DNA of 18,617 nt from an uncultured Muribaculaceae bacterium (GTDB lineage: Bacteria > Bacteroidota > Bacteroidia > Bacteroidales > Muribaculaceae), in assembly GCA_910589055.1 (NCBI GenBank), contig CAJURN010000002.1, positions 44,192 to 62,808 of the forward strand. Reading direction: 5' to 3'. The stretch's first letter is position 1; every line of letters begins with the position of its first letter. The notes beneath the pieces are model-generated. The model did no database searches, was not told the origin of the DNA, and worked only from the letters and a program-made list of their open reading frames with translations. Positions 1-6,097 of this stretch are shown piece by piece. Position numbers and translations under genes: made by a program.

Positions 1-100
1 AAGCGCGGGGTTTTCTAATGAAAAAGCACCTCCGGTGCTTGGAGGTAAGGTGAAATGGGTGAAAGGTTGAAAGTGAAGGGACGTGTGCGTTGGCGCGATT

Positions 101-300
101 AGCACCGGAGGTGCTTTATAATGCGAGAACCCCATGCTTCAGCATGGGGCAGAGTGTCACCCCGTGCTCCGCAGCCTCGGAGAGGCGTCTTATGGTAACG
201 GATATTATGAGTCGTCTCACCGAGACTTGCGTTCGGATTAGAGCTTCGTATCCCCACGCTAAAGCGCGGGGTTTTCTAATGAAAAAGCACCTCCGGTGCT
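101..300. mobile_element. 200-bp structured element with imperfect terminal inverted repeats (MITE/PATE-like)
   Basis: The ends are inverted copies: 28 of the outer 33 bases match, and the first 17 match perfectly. Each end is itself a small hairpin (AGCACC-GGA-GGTGCT on the left, the reverse on the right). Inside are a perfect 8-bp stem with TTCA loop (130-149), 5-bp stems at 174-186 and 214-226, and a strong stem CCCC-a-CGCT/AGCG-c-GGGG at 252-271 followed by TTTTCT. No transposase is present and no target-site duplication is evident. Subterminal hairpins without a gene resemble non-autonomous IS200/IS605-derived elements, but that is an inference. A structured non-coding RNA is an alternative. 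Confidence 0.6.
252..275 (+). terminator. Intrinsic-terminator-like hairpin in the 200-bp element
   Basis: A GC-rich stem (CCCC at 252-255 with GGGG at 268-271, CGCT at 257-260 with AGCG at 263-266, one A/C mismatch, AA loop) is followed directly by TTTT. This has the form of a rho-independent terminator on the plus strand. It may end a transcript from within the element, or simply be the element's end structure. The same sequence recurs in the partial copy at the left window edge. Confidence 0.45.
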
Positions 301-301
301 T

Positions 302-470
302 GGAGGTAAGGTGAAAGGTTGAAAGTGGAAAGTGAAGAGAAATGCAATGGAGGTTGGGTGAAGGGGTAAAAGTGAAAAGTGAAGATAAATGTTTGGGAGG
401 AAACTATTATCTTCACTTGAAAATTTTAATTTTCAAAATTTCACCTTTCACCTTTCACTCTTGCTTCTTA
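302..470. repeat. Purine-rich / pyrimidine-rich imperfect palindrome (GTGAAAG-type arms)
   Basis: The left arm (about 310-385) is a run of degenerate GGTGAAA/AAAGTGAA units. The right arm (about 407-467) is the pyrimidine complement (TTTCACC units). At the centre is a perfect 12-bp stem, 377-388 with 407-418. A smaller AT palindrome lies at 418-435. The right arm overlaps the last codons and stop of the mscS gene. The central sequence AACTATTATCTT is shared with the hairpin at 4089-4133, although the outer arm sequence is different. Confidence 0.75.
377..418 (-). terminator. Probable terminator of the peptidase-mscS transcript
   Basis: A perfect 12-bp inverted repeat (377-388 and 407-418, 18-nt loop) lies 37 bases past the mscS stop codon on the minus strand. 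On that strand the stem is followed by a T-rich stretch (TTTTCACTTTTA). The position just after the last gene fits transcription termination. The T tract is interrupted, so efficiency is uncertain. Confidence 0.5.
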
Positions 471-1432
471 ACCCAAATGTCCATCTGCGGGAAGGGGAAG
501 TTGATTCCGGCGGCGGGGAGTTCCTTGTAGATGCGCTCGTTGATGTCGAAGAACACGCCCCAGTAGTCGGATGTGCGTGCCCAGGCAGTCAGACGCAGGT
601 CAACGCTGCTGGCCGAGAGTTCTTTCACAACCACCGCCGGGTCGGTGATTACCTCGGGCTTGATGAGAGCCGACACGGCTTTGGCCGGGTCTTTCTTGGG
701 CGAAAGTGCGGGCTCTTCGGCAGGCTTGTGGAGGATGCGCGCATCAGAGTCGACGATTTCGAGGAGTTTGCGGCGGGCAGTGTCTATATTGTCGCCGTAG
801 GATATGCCAACAATCCAGTCGACGCGACGGTATTCCTCTTTCGACCAGTTATTGACCGAGCCGGTTGAGAGGCCTCCGTTGGGAATGATGATTGACTTGT
901 TGTCGCCGGTGCAGATGATAGTGTGGAAAATCTGTATCTCGCGTACGGTGCCCGAATAGCCTTGGGCTTCAATGAAATCACCTATGCGGTAAGGCTTCAG
1001 CAACAGGATGAGCACACCGCCTGCGAAGTTTTGCAGAGTGCCGCTCAATGCCATACCGATGGCAACACCGGCCGAGGCGAACAGCGCTATAAACGATGAT
1101 GTCTCTATGCCTAAGATTCCGATTACGGTCACTATCAGGATAAAGTAGAGCACAATCCTCACCATACTCAGCACGAAGGAGGCAATCGAGGTGTCGACAT
1201 GGCGCTTGAGCAGGATGCCGCTCACAAGGTTGAAGATTTTGCGGATGATGAACTTGCCGATATAGAACACTGCCACGGCTATGGCAACGTTGATTACCAG
1301 CGACACGGCTGAAGCTATGAGTTTGTTCATCATTTCGTCGAAAGGAAGCGACGACAGCATCTGAAGCTCCTGGCGCACGGTGGGAACCGAGTCCGGAACG
1401 GCTACGGGTGTAGAAGGAATTTGTAATAACAC
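455..1432 (-). CDS. mscS: MscS-family small-conductance mechanosensitive channel
   Basis: Inner-membrane channel that opens under membrane tension and releases solutes after hypo-osmotic shock. With a GTG start at 1432 the product has 325 residues. Three hydrophobic segments lie near residues 38-64, 84-110 and 114-146. The third carries the glycine/alanine-rich pore helix (GVAIGMALSGTLQNFAGG) and runs into KPYRIGDFIE, both typical of MscS. The cytoplasmic IIIPNG region follows. About 25 extra residues (near 239-264) separate ARILHKP from DPAVVV, which are nearly adjacent in the classical family. Start choice: an ATG at 1540 would overlap the upstream gene by 74 nt with unconvincing sequence. 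The GTG at 1432 keeps a GC-rich, protein-like N terminus (LLQIPSTP...). An ATG at 1360 with AGGAG upstream is the main alternative. It lies 34 nt after the peptidase gene and is probably cotranscribed with it. Confidence 0.85.
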   Translation of the reverse strand: MLLQIPSTPVAVPDSVPTVRQELQMLSSLPFDEMMNKLIASAVSLVINVAIAVAVFYIGKFIIRKIFNLVSGILLKRHVDTSIASFVLSMVRIVLYFILIVTVIGILGIETSSFIALFASAGVAIGMALSGTLQNFAGGVLILLLKPYRIGDFIEAQGYSGTVREIQIFHTIICTGDNKSIIIPNGGLSTGSVNNWSKEEYRRVDWIVGISYGDNIDTARRKLLEIVDSDARILHKPAEEPALSPKKDPAKAVSALIKPEVITDPAVVVKELSASSVDLRLTAWARTSDYWGVFFDINERIYKELPAAGINFPFPQMDIWVKKQE

Positions 1433-1466
1433 GGTTGTATATGTAAGTTGTTGCGGTTTCGGGGAA

Positions 1467-2672
1467 TCAATGGAAAAGGGCGCTCGCCACGTCGGCGTAC
1501 CACGACAGGGTATTGTAATTGTTTGTCGTGGCGTCCTCACTGTCTTTCATCACGAAAGTTGCGAGGCCGCAATGCTTTTCGAGCGGCAGCAGGCGTGAGC
1601 CGTATGGCACGTAAGGCATCGCATCCTCATAGATGACTGTCTCGGCGAGTGCGGCATGAAATTCGGCGAGGTCGTTTTCGGCTCCGGGCCATTGCGGAGT
1701 GGCACCGTCAGCGCCCATGCAAAGAGCTTCGATATAATCGCTGAAATCGAAATGGAGGTTGGGTGCAGTCGGGTAAAGGTCCTGCAACGTATGCCCGGCA
1801 GGGTAGCCCGGAGCTGCTTTGCCGAAGATATTGCGCGATGCAGCGGCGAGTCGGTCGAGCGCGGATGTGTCAATAACGCTCATGGCGCAGTAATATCCGC
1901 TCATGCCATTGTAATAGCCGTATGTGTTGGATGCGGCTCCGATAAGGTCGGCTTTGCCGGAGGCGAAGAACGGTTCGATGTTGAGGTGATAAGGCATACC
2001 TGCGGCGGGCAGTTCAATCTGACTGCCTGCGATAAGTGGCACGGCGTTGCGGAGTTGGTAGGCCACCTCGACCGAGTTCATCAGGCAGCAGTCGAAGTAA
2101 AGCCATGAGAATTTGCGGCTTTCAAGCACCTCGGCCAGGGTTGTAACGTTCATCTTCTTGCCGCGGTCGTCGCCGAAGGATTGTACAATCACGTCATGTC
2201 CCGGCACATCGCTCCTTGTCTCGGGCATTTCCATGCCGTTCTGAATCCATCCGGTTCCGTGGCTCCAAAGCACAAGCCCGTAGTCGGCGGCAGGTGCATG
2301 GCTTCGCGAATCGTCAATCACCTGAAGCATCCGCTCGCTCTGAACGGCGTAGCGGTTATAGGGGTATGTCTCGAGGGTGTCGATGCGGTTAGGCAGAATC
2401 TCTATGAGTGTAGGCTCTCCGGCATCGTGATACACGAGTAGACGTCCTTTGTCGCCCAAGCCACCGTTATTCACGCCCTCCTGCATCTCAATCATGTCTT
2501 TGAGAGCCCAGGAGCGCAGGTTGTTGTTCGCCACCATGTACACGAGCACGGTGCGCGATTCGTCGGCAGGGGGTGGTGTGGGAGAGGGTTCGTCCTTTTC
2601 GCCGCAGGAACTGAGCATCGGCGCAAGCACGGAAGCAACCAACAGCGTATGTAATATATTGATGAGTTTCAT
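1467..2672 (-). CDS. Clostripain-family (C11) cysteine peptidase lipoprotein
   Basis: Predicted exported lipoprotein of 401 residues. The N terminus has a hydrophobic signal and lipobox LSSC with Cys23, then a linker rich in Pro, Ser, Glu and Asp (24-39). The C11 peptidase core follows: RTVLVYMVANNNL near 40-52, catalytic-type His138 in LWSHGTGW, and the nucleophile motif FDCCLMNSVEVAY. By alignment to the usual FDAC pattern, Cys196 is the likely nucleophile and Cys195 replaces the usual Ala. C11 enzymes typically cleave after basic residues and are often self-processed. Here the protein is probably anchored in the envelope or on the surface. The substrate is unknown. It is the first gene of a two-gene unit with mscS and has a TAnnTTTG promoter element 21 nt upstream. 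Confidence 0.88.
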   Translation of the reverse strand: MKLINILHTLLVASVLAPMLSSCGEKDEPSPTPPPADESRTVLVYMVANNNLRSWALKDMIEMQEGVNNGGLGDKGRLLVYHDAGEPTLIEILPNRIDTLETYPYNRYAVQSERMLQVIDDSRSHAPAADYGLVLWSHGTGWIQNGMEMPETRSDVPGHDVIVQSFGDDRGKKMNVTTLAEVLESRKFSWLYFDCCLMNSVEVAYQLRNAVPLIAGSQIELPAAGMPYHLNIEPFFASGKADLIGAASNTYGYYNGMSGYYCAMSVIDTSALDRLAAASRNIFGKAAPGYPAGHTLQDLYPTAPNLHFDFSDYIEALCMGADGATPQWPGAENDLAEFHAALAETVIYEDAMPYVPYGSRLLPLEKHCGLATFVMKDSEDATTNNYNTLSWYADVASALFH

Positions 2673-2692
2673 ATTAAGAATGGTTTGAATGT

Positions 2693-2700
2693 CAAAATTA
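2693..2700 (-). promoter_or_regulatory. Bacteroidota -7 promoter element for the C11 peptidase gene
   Basis: The minus strand reads TAATTTTG, a full match to TAnnTTTG, about 20 nt before the peptidase ATG. No convincing TTTG -33 element sits 19-21 nt upstream, so strength is uncertain. It forms a divergent promoter region with queA. Confidence 0.55.
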
Positions 2701-2763
2701 CGAAAAAATATCCATTCCCGTTGCGCGATACGGGTCGACTTTACAAGTTTTGAGTATTTTTTG

Positions 2764-2771
2764 TAAATTTG
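2764..2771 (+). promoter_or_regulatory. Bacteroidota -7 promoter element for queA
   Basis: TAAATTTG followed by CA matches TAnnTTTG. It lies 21 nt before the ATG at 2793. A TTG at 2769 is in frame with queA but lies inside this element, so it cannot be the translation start if the promoter is real. The -33 region is weak. Confidence 0.6.
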
Positions 2772-2792
2772 CAGGCTCTAAACATCAGTAAT

Positions 2793-4022
2793 ATGACTAT
2801 TTCACGGAATCCGCAGGAGATTTCAATCTCTGATTTCAACTATCCTCTTCCCGACGAACTCATTGCCAAGCATCCCTTAGCCGAGCGCGACAGGTGCAAA
2901 CTGCTCGTGCGCGACTGCGACGGAGCGGTCAGCGACCATGTTTTCAATGAATTGCCCTCGCTGTTGTCGTCCGATTCGATGCTTGTCTACAATAATACCC
3001 GCGTAATCAATGCCCGATTGCATTTCCGCAAGGCTTCGGGAGCGTCAATCGAGATATTCTGTCTTGAGCCTTGGCTCCCCGCCGATTATGAGCAATGTTT
3101 CGCATCCCGACATGAATGTACGTGGAAGTGCCTTGTGGGCAATTCCAAACGCTGGAAGGAGGGCGAGCTTACTCATATCGTAACTATGCCCGACGGACGT
3201 GAAATAGTGCTCTCGGCCACGCGCGACGGTTTCATGGGCAACGCCTCGCTTGTGAAATTCTCGTGGGACGAGTCGGCAGGACTCACATTCTCGGAAATTA
3301 TTTCGGCACTCGGCGAAATTCCCATCCCGCCGTATCTCAACCGCGATTCCGAAGCCAGCGACGCGAGCGATTATCAGACCGTTTACAGCCATATCGAAGG
3401 CTCCGTGGCGGCTCCGACAGCCGGATTGCATTTCACCCCCGAACTTCTTGCTTCCATCGACGAGGCCGGAATTCCCCGCCGCGAGGTCACGCTGCATGTC
3501 GGCGCAGGAACATTTCAGCCTGTGAAAGCCGAACAGATCGGCGACCATGAGATGCACAGCGAGTTTATTACCGTGACCCGCGAACTCATTGACGAGCTCC
3601 GCACAACCGACCGTCAGATTGTGGCCGTGGGCACCACCTCGGTACGTACTCTCGAAAGTCTTTACCATATCGGTTGTATGATTCACGACGGACAGTGGGA
3701 GGGAGAACTCCCCCAATGGTACGCCTATTCTCCGACTCATCCCGCGTTGAGCCTTCGCGAGGCTTTGGATGCTGTGGCGCGTTTTCTCGACGAATCCGGA
3801 GAAGATATTCTTATGGCACGCACGAAGATTATCATTGCACCCGGCTATACCTACCGCATCGTGCGCGGCATGATTACCAACTTCCATCAGCCGCAATCCA
3901 CTCTCTTGCTGCTTGTATCGGCCTTCATCGGCGACGGTTGGCGTGCCATCTACGACCACGCCCTCTCCTCCGGCTACCGCTTCCTCAGCTACGGCGACGC
4001 CTGCCTCTTTTTAGGCAAGTAA
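2793..4022 (+). CDS. queA: S-adenosylmethionine:tRNA ribosyltransferase-isomerase
   Basis: Cytoplasmic enzyme of the queuosine pathway. It transfers and isomerises the ribosyl group of SAM onto preQ1 at the tRNA wobble position to make epoxyqueuosine. The product has 409 residues from the ATG at 2793. Family landmarks are in order: FNYPLPDELIAKHPLAERDRCKLLV near the start, YNNTRVINARL, GEIPIPPYLNR, APTAGLHFT (about 207-215), LHVGAGTFQPVK, GTTSVRTLES and TNFHQPQSTLLLLVSAF (about 360-377), ending in SYGDACLFL. It is longer than the roughly 350 residues of the E. coli protein. Much of the excess lies after RTLESLYHIG (about 292-338), probably a lineage feature. It is a single-gene unit: divergent from the peptidase gene and convergent with the TPR lipoprotein gene. 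Confidence 0.96.
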   Translation: MTISRNPQEISISDFNYPLPDELIAKHPLAERDRCKLLVRDCDGAVSDHVFNELPSLLSSDSMLVYNNTRVINARLHFRKASGASIEIFCLEPWLPADYEQCFASRHECTWKCLVGNSKRWKEGELTHIVTMPDGREIVLSATRDGFMGNASLVKFSWDESAGLTFSEIISALGEIPIPPYLNRDSEASDASDYQTVYSHIEGSVAAPTAGLHFTPELLASIDEAGIPRREVTLHVGAGTFQPVKAEQIGDHEMHSEFITVTRELIDELRTTDRQIVAVGTTSVRTLESLYHIGCMIHDGQWEGELPQWYAYSPTHPALSLREALDAVARFLDESGEDILMARTKIIIAPGYTYRIVRGMITNFHQPQSTLLLLVSAFIGDGWRAIYDHALSSGYRFLSYGDACLFLGK

Positions 4023-4050
4023 AGGCAACGTTAGGTAATGTAAGGTAATA

Positions 4051-4174
4051 ATAGGCAAAAAAGGCAACGCAATAAATATTAGATAAAGTAAAAGGCAAGA
4101 TAATAGCGCATGTAACTATTATCTTGCCTTTTAACCTTTAATAGCCTATAACTTGCCTATTTGCCTTTTGCCTA
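4051..4174. repeat. Nested palindromic AGGCAA/TTGCCT repeat tract
   Basis: The short region between two convergent genes is filled with AGGCAA and AGGTAA units on the left and TTGCCT units on the right. An outer pair (ATAGGCAAAAAAGGCAA at 4051-4067 and its near complement at 4160-4174) flanks the inner 18-bp stem. The outer right arm touches the stop codon of the lipoprotein gene. The whole tract can fold as one long imperfect hairpin on either strand. Confidence 0.8.
4089..4133. terminator. Bidirectional hairpin terminator between queA and the TPR lipoprotein gene
   Basis: A perfect 18-bp stem (4089-4106 with 4116-4133) has a 9-nt loop. The arms end in AAAA/TTTT, so each strand has a T-rich 3' side (TTTTAACCTTT on plus, TTTTACTTTATC on minus). 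It lies midway between the two convergent stop codons. Form and place fit a shared intrinsic terminator. Confidence 0.75.
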
Positions 4175-5860
4175 TTAGTTCAGAGCCTTTGTGAGGTTGT
4201 AGTTGGCAAACTCAAGGTCGTTGGCGGCCTTCTGGGCGAGCTTGCTGTCGAGACGTACAGCCTGACGGAGGTTGGTGTTGAGCATAGCTTCGTTGTTGGT
4301 GCGGGCACCGAGAACAGCCATCAGATAGTAAGTGGTGGCGTCGGGGTTGTTGATGCCTGCGAGAGTAGTCTTAGCTTTGCTGTAATCCTTGGTGAGAATC
4401 TGAGCGAGGGCTGCGTTGTTGCTCTTGCTGTCGCCGAAAGCGCGTACGGCTGCGTTGGCATCGCCCTGCTTGAGGTAGTAGACGCCCATTGCTTCGCCAA
4501 GTTCGGGAACACCTGCTGCGCTGCCGAAGTACTGGTTGGCCTTGGTGTAGTTCTGGTTGAGCATTTCGATAAGGCCGAGGTTCATCTGAGGTTCGCCGTT
4601 CTTTGTGAGCGAGGATGCGCGCTGGAAGGAAGTCTTGGCAGCGTCGTAGTCGCCTGCAACGTACTGTGCGAGACCGAGGTTATTGAACGTGCGGTAATCC
4701 TTGGGATAAAGACGTGCTGCGGTGTCGTACACTTTCAGACGCTGGTTGTTGTCGTTGGTGAGGGTAGCGCAGTAGAGGATTTCCTCAACGGAGAGCTTGG
4801 AAGGATCGCTTGCGAAGAGGTCGAGGATTTCCTGGTCGCTCTTGCCGATTACGTCAACCGATGCTGTGATGCGGGAGTAACGGAGCTGGGGAAGAATCTG
4901 GTCGGCGAGCTGCTCGAATACGGAAGAGAGGTTACGGATTTCGCGTTCGCGCTGTTCGGGATCCTTGTACATTGAAAGAACGCTCAGGATGAGGTCCTTG
5001 TCCTGGATGTTGCTCTGAGAAACGAGTTTCTGGAAGCCTTCCCAGTCCTGTGCGGTGAACTGAGCTGTGAGTTCGCCGAATTCAGTGATTTTGTCTTTCT
5101 TGAGCTGACCGGTCATGTAAGACTTGGTGTTCTTCTCGCGGTTTTCGGCGAGTTTGGTGTTAAGTTCAACACCACCGTCGGGCGAAGCGTAGGAAGAAAT
5201 GTTGATTTCCTGGAGAACACGGTTGTCGGCAGCGTCGGCAGCCTTGATTTCGTTGCGGAGTTCGGTCATCGCATCGGTTTTGAGCTGTCCGGCACGGATG
5301 TTGGCCTGGTTGATGAGGAACATGATGTCGGCGGCGTATTTTTCGTTGATGATACGCTGGAAAGCATCGGCTCCGATAGCGGGATTAACGGTGGCTGCAT
5401 TTGCGAGAGCGGCAGTTGTGATAACGCCGTCGGCCACTTTCACGCGGGGAAGAACATACTGCTTCTTGCCCTGGGTTACGGTGAAGGCGAGTTCAAGTTC
5501 GCTCTTGATCATTTCGGGCTGGTAAGCGAAGCCAACGGGAATTGTGGCGGTACCGCCGTATTCGTAGGAGATTACGGGGCTGTTGCCGCGCACCTTCTCG
5601 CCCTGGAAGGAATAGGACTGTGAAGCCACTTCCTGGCCGTTGAACACGAGGTAGGGAGTAACGGTCACTTCTGCATTCTTGACAAAGAATTTGGCGGGGA
5701 TGTTAGCGCTCACGGTAGCGGGCACTTTCTCGCCAACGACTTCAAGGGGGTTAGGATTGACGGTGAAGTAATCGGAGCTGAACTGTCCGAGCTTCTTTCC
5801 GCAGGAAGAGAGCGCCAGAACGGCACCTGCGGCCACTACAAAACATAGTTTCTGATTCAT
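4175..5860 (-). CDS. OmpA-like / TPR envelope lipoprotein
   Basis: Predicted lipoprotein of 561 residues whose exact function I do not recognise. The signal ends in lipobox LSSC (Cys20). Residues about 25-150 look beta-rich (FTVNPNPLEVVG..., short alternating strands). Residues about 165-260 resemble an OmpA-type peptidoglycan-binding domain, with ISSYASPDGG, then NTKLAENREKNTKSYM, in the place of the usual GYTD...N..LS..RA pattern. The C-terminal part has several TPR-like helices (for example YRTFNNLGLAQYVAGDYDAAKTSFQRA). This suggests an outer-membrane or periplasmic scaffold that touches peptidoglycan. An ATG 39 nt further upstream gives no signal peptide at the N terminus and lies next to the promoter, so the start at 5860 is preferred. 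The strong promoter suggests an abundant protein. Confidence 0.85.
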   Translation of the reverse strand: MNQKLCFVVAAGAVLALSSCGKKLGQFSSDYFTVNPNPLEVVGEKVPATVSANIPAKFFVKNAEVTVTPYLVFNGQEVASQSYSFQGEKVRGNSPVISYEYGGTATIPVGFAYQPEMIKSELELAFTVTQGKKQYVLPRVKVADGVITTAALANAATVNPAIGADAFQRIINEKYAADIMFLINQANIRAGQLKTDAMTELRNEIKAADAADNRVLQEINISSYASPDGGVELNTKLAENREKNTKSYMTGQLKKDKITEFGELTAQFTAQDWEGFQKLVSQSNIQDKDLILSVLSMYKDPEQREREIRNLSSVFEQLADQILPQLRYSRITASVDVIGKSDQEILDLFASDPSKLSVEEILYCATLTNDNNQRLKVYDTAARLYPKDYRTFNNLGLAQYVAGDYDAAKTSFQRASSLTKNGEPQMNLGLIEMLNQNYTKANQYFGSAAGVPELGEAMGVYYLKQGDANAAVRAFGDSKSNNAALAQILTKDYSKAKTTLAGINNPDATTYYLMAVLGARTNNEAMLNTNLRQAVRLDSKLAQKAANDLEFANYNLTKALN

Positions 5861-5909
5861 AATCTGTGATGATTGGGTTGAGTGTTTATATGTCTGCAAA
5901 GTTTTAGTG

Positions 5910-5940
5910 CAAAGATACGGATAAGTGAGCGCAAAGCAAA
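5910..5940 (-). promoter_or_regulatory. Strong Bacteroidota promoter of the TPR lipoprotein gene
   Basis: The minus strand has TTTG (5937-5940), a 19-nt spacer and TATCTTTG (5910-5917), a full match to the -33/-7 consensus. Transcription would start near 5903, giving a leader of roughly 40 nt before the ATG at 5860. This is the best promoter match in the window. Confidence 0.8.
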
Positions 5941-5951
5941 ATTTATTTTAG

Positions 5952-6010
5952 CTTTGCCGAACGAGAGTATCTAAGCCGGTAGGCAAAGATACACTTTTTT
6001 TTCGGCAAAG
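5952..6010. repeat. 9-bp inverted repeat CTTTGCCGA / TCGGCAAAG in a divergent promoter region
   Basis: CTTTGCCGA at 5952-5960 and its exact complement at 6002-6010 are separated by 41 bp, between the lipoprotein promoter and the speA promoter. A further GGCAAAG lies between them at 5982-5988. It runs into CAAAGATA (5984-5991), a second minus-strand TATCTTTG. The repeats may be an operator or remnants of overlapping promoters. Chance cannot be excluded. Confidence 0.45.
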
Positions 6011-6043
6011 GCACGCCGACCGACGTTTTTCATATTTTTTTTG

Positions 6044-6051
6044 TACTTTTG
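6044..6051 (+). promoter_or_regulatory. Bacteroidota -7 promoter element for speA-truA
   Basis: TACTTTTG followed by CC matches TAnnTTTG, 46 nt before the speA ATG. The expected -33 region is T-rich without a clear TTTG. Transcription would start near 6058. Confidence 0.6.
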
Positions 6052-6097
6052 CCACAACTAACGTTTCAAAATAACTATTGACATCCATTTCACGCTG

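Larger units (their letters stand above)
1..316. repeat. Direct repeat, 55 bp identical copies 261 bp apart
   Basis: Bases 1-55 are identical to bases 262-316. Similarity resumes at 65-75 = 317-327 after a 9-base insertion (56-64) in the first copy. The first copy is cut by the window edge, so the repeat probably extends further left. The shared block holds the right end of the 200-bp element described separately plus the purine-rich flank that follows it. The duplication therefore carried flanking DNA, which suggests a tandem duplication or a small array rather than two independent insertions. Confidence 0.9.

Noticed and set aside
90..314. 74-residue open frame across the 200-bp element
   Set aside because: It is made of the inverted repeats and hairpins, has no recognisable motif, and its end runs into the directly repeated DNA. 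It is more likely a chance frame in repeat DNA.
1..454. CRISPR-like array
   Set aside because: Only two copies of the long repeat are visible, spacing is 261 bp, and the short purine units are degenerate and contiguous with no unique spacers.
1433..1540. N-terminal extension of the MscS frame to an ATG at 1540
   Set aside because: It overlaps the peptidase gene by 74 nt, and its extra residues look like out-of-frame translation.
2769..2792. Upstream TTG start extending queA by 8 residues
   Set aside because: The TTG is part of the TAAATTTG -7 element, so it would precede the transcription start.
2772..2792. A preQ1 riboswitch before queA
   Set aside because: The predicted leader is only about 20 nt and has no preQ1 aptamer stem-loop, so there is no room for one.
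3045..3959. 304-residue open frame antisense to queA
   Set aside because: It lies wholly opposite a clear queA gene, shows no domain or signal, and is the mirror of GC-biased codons.
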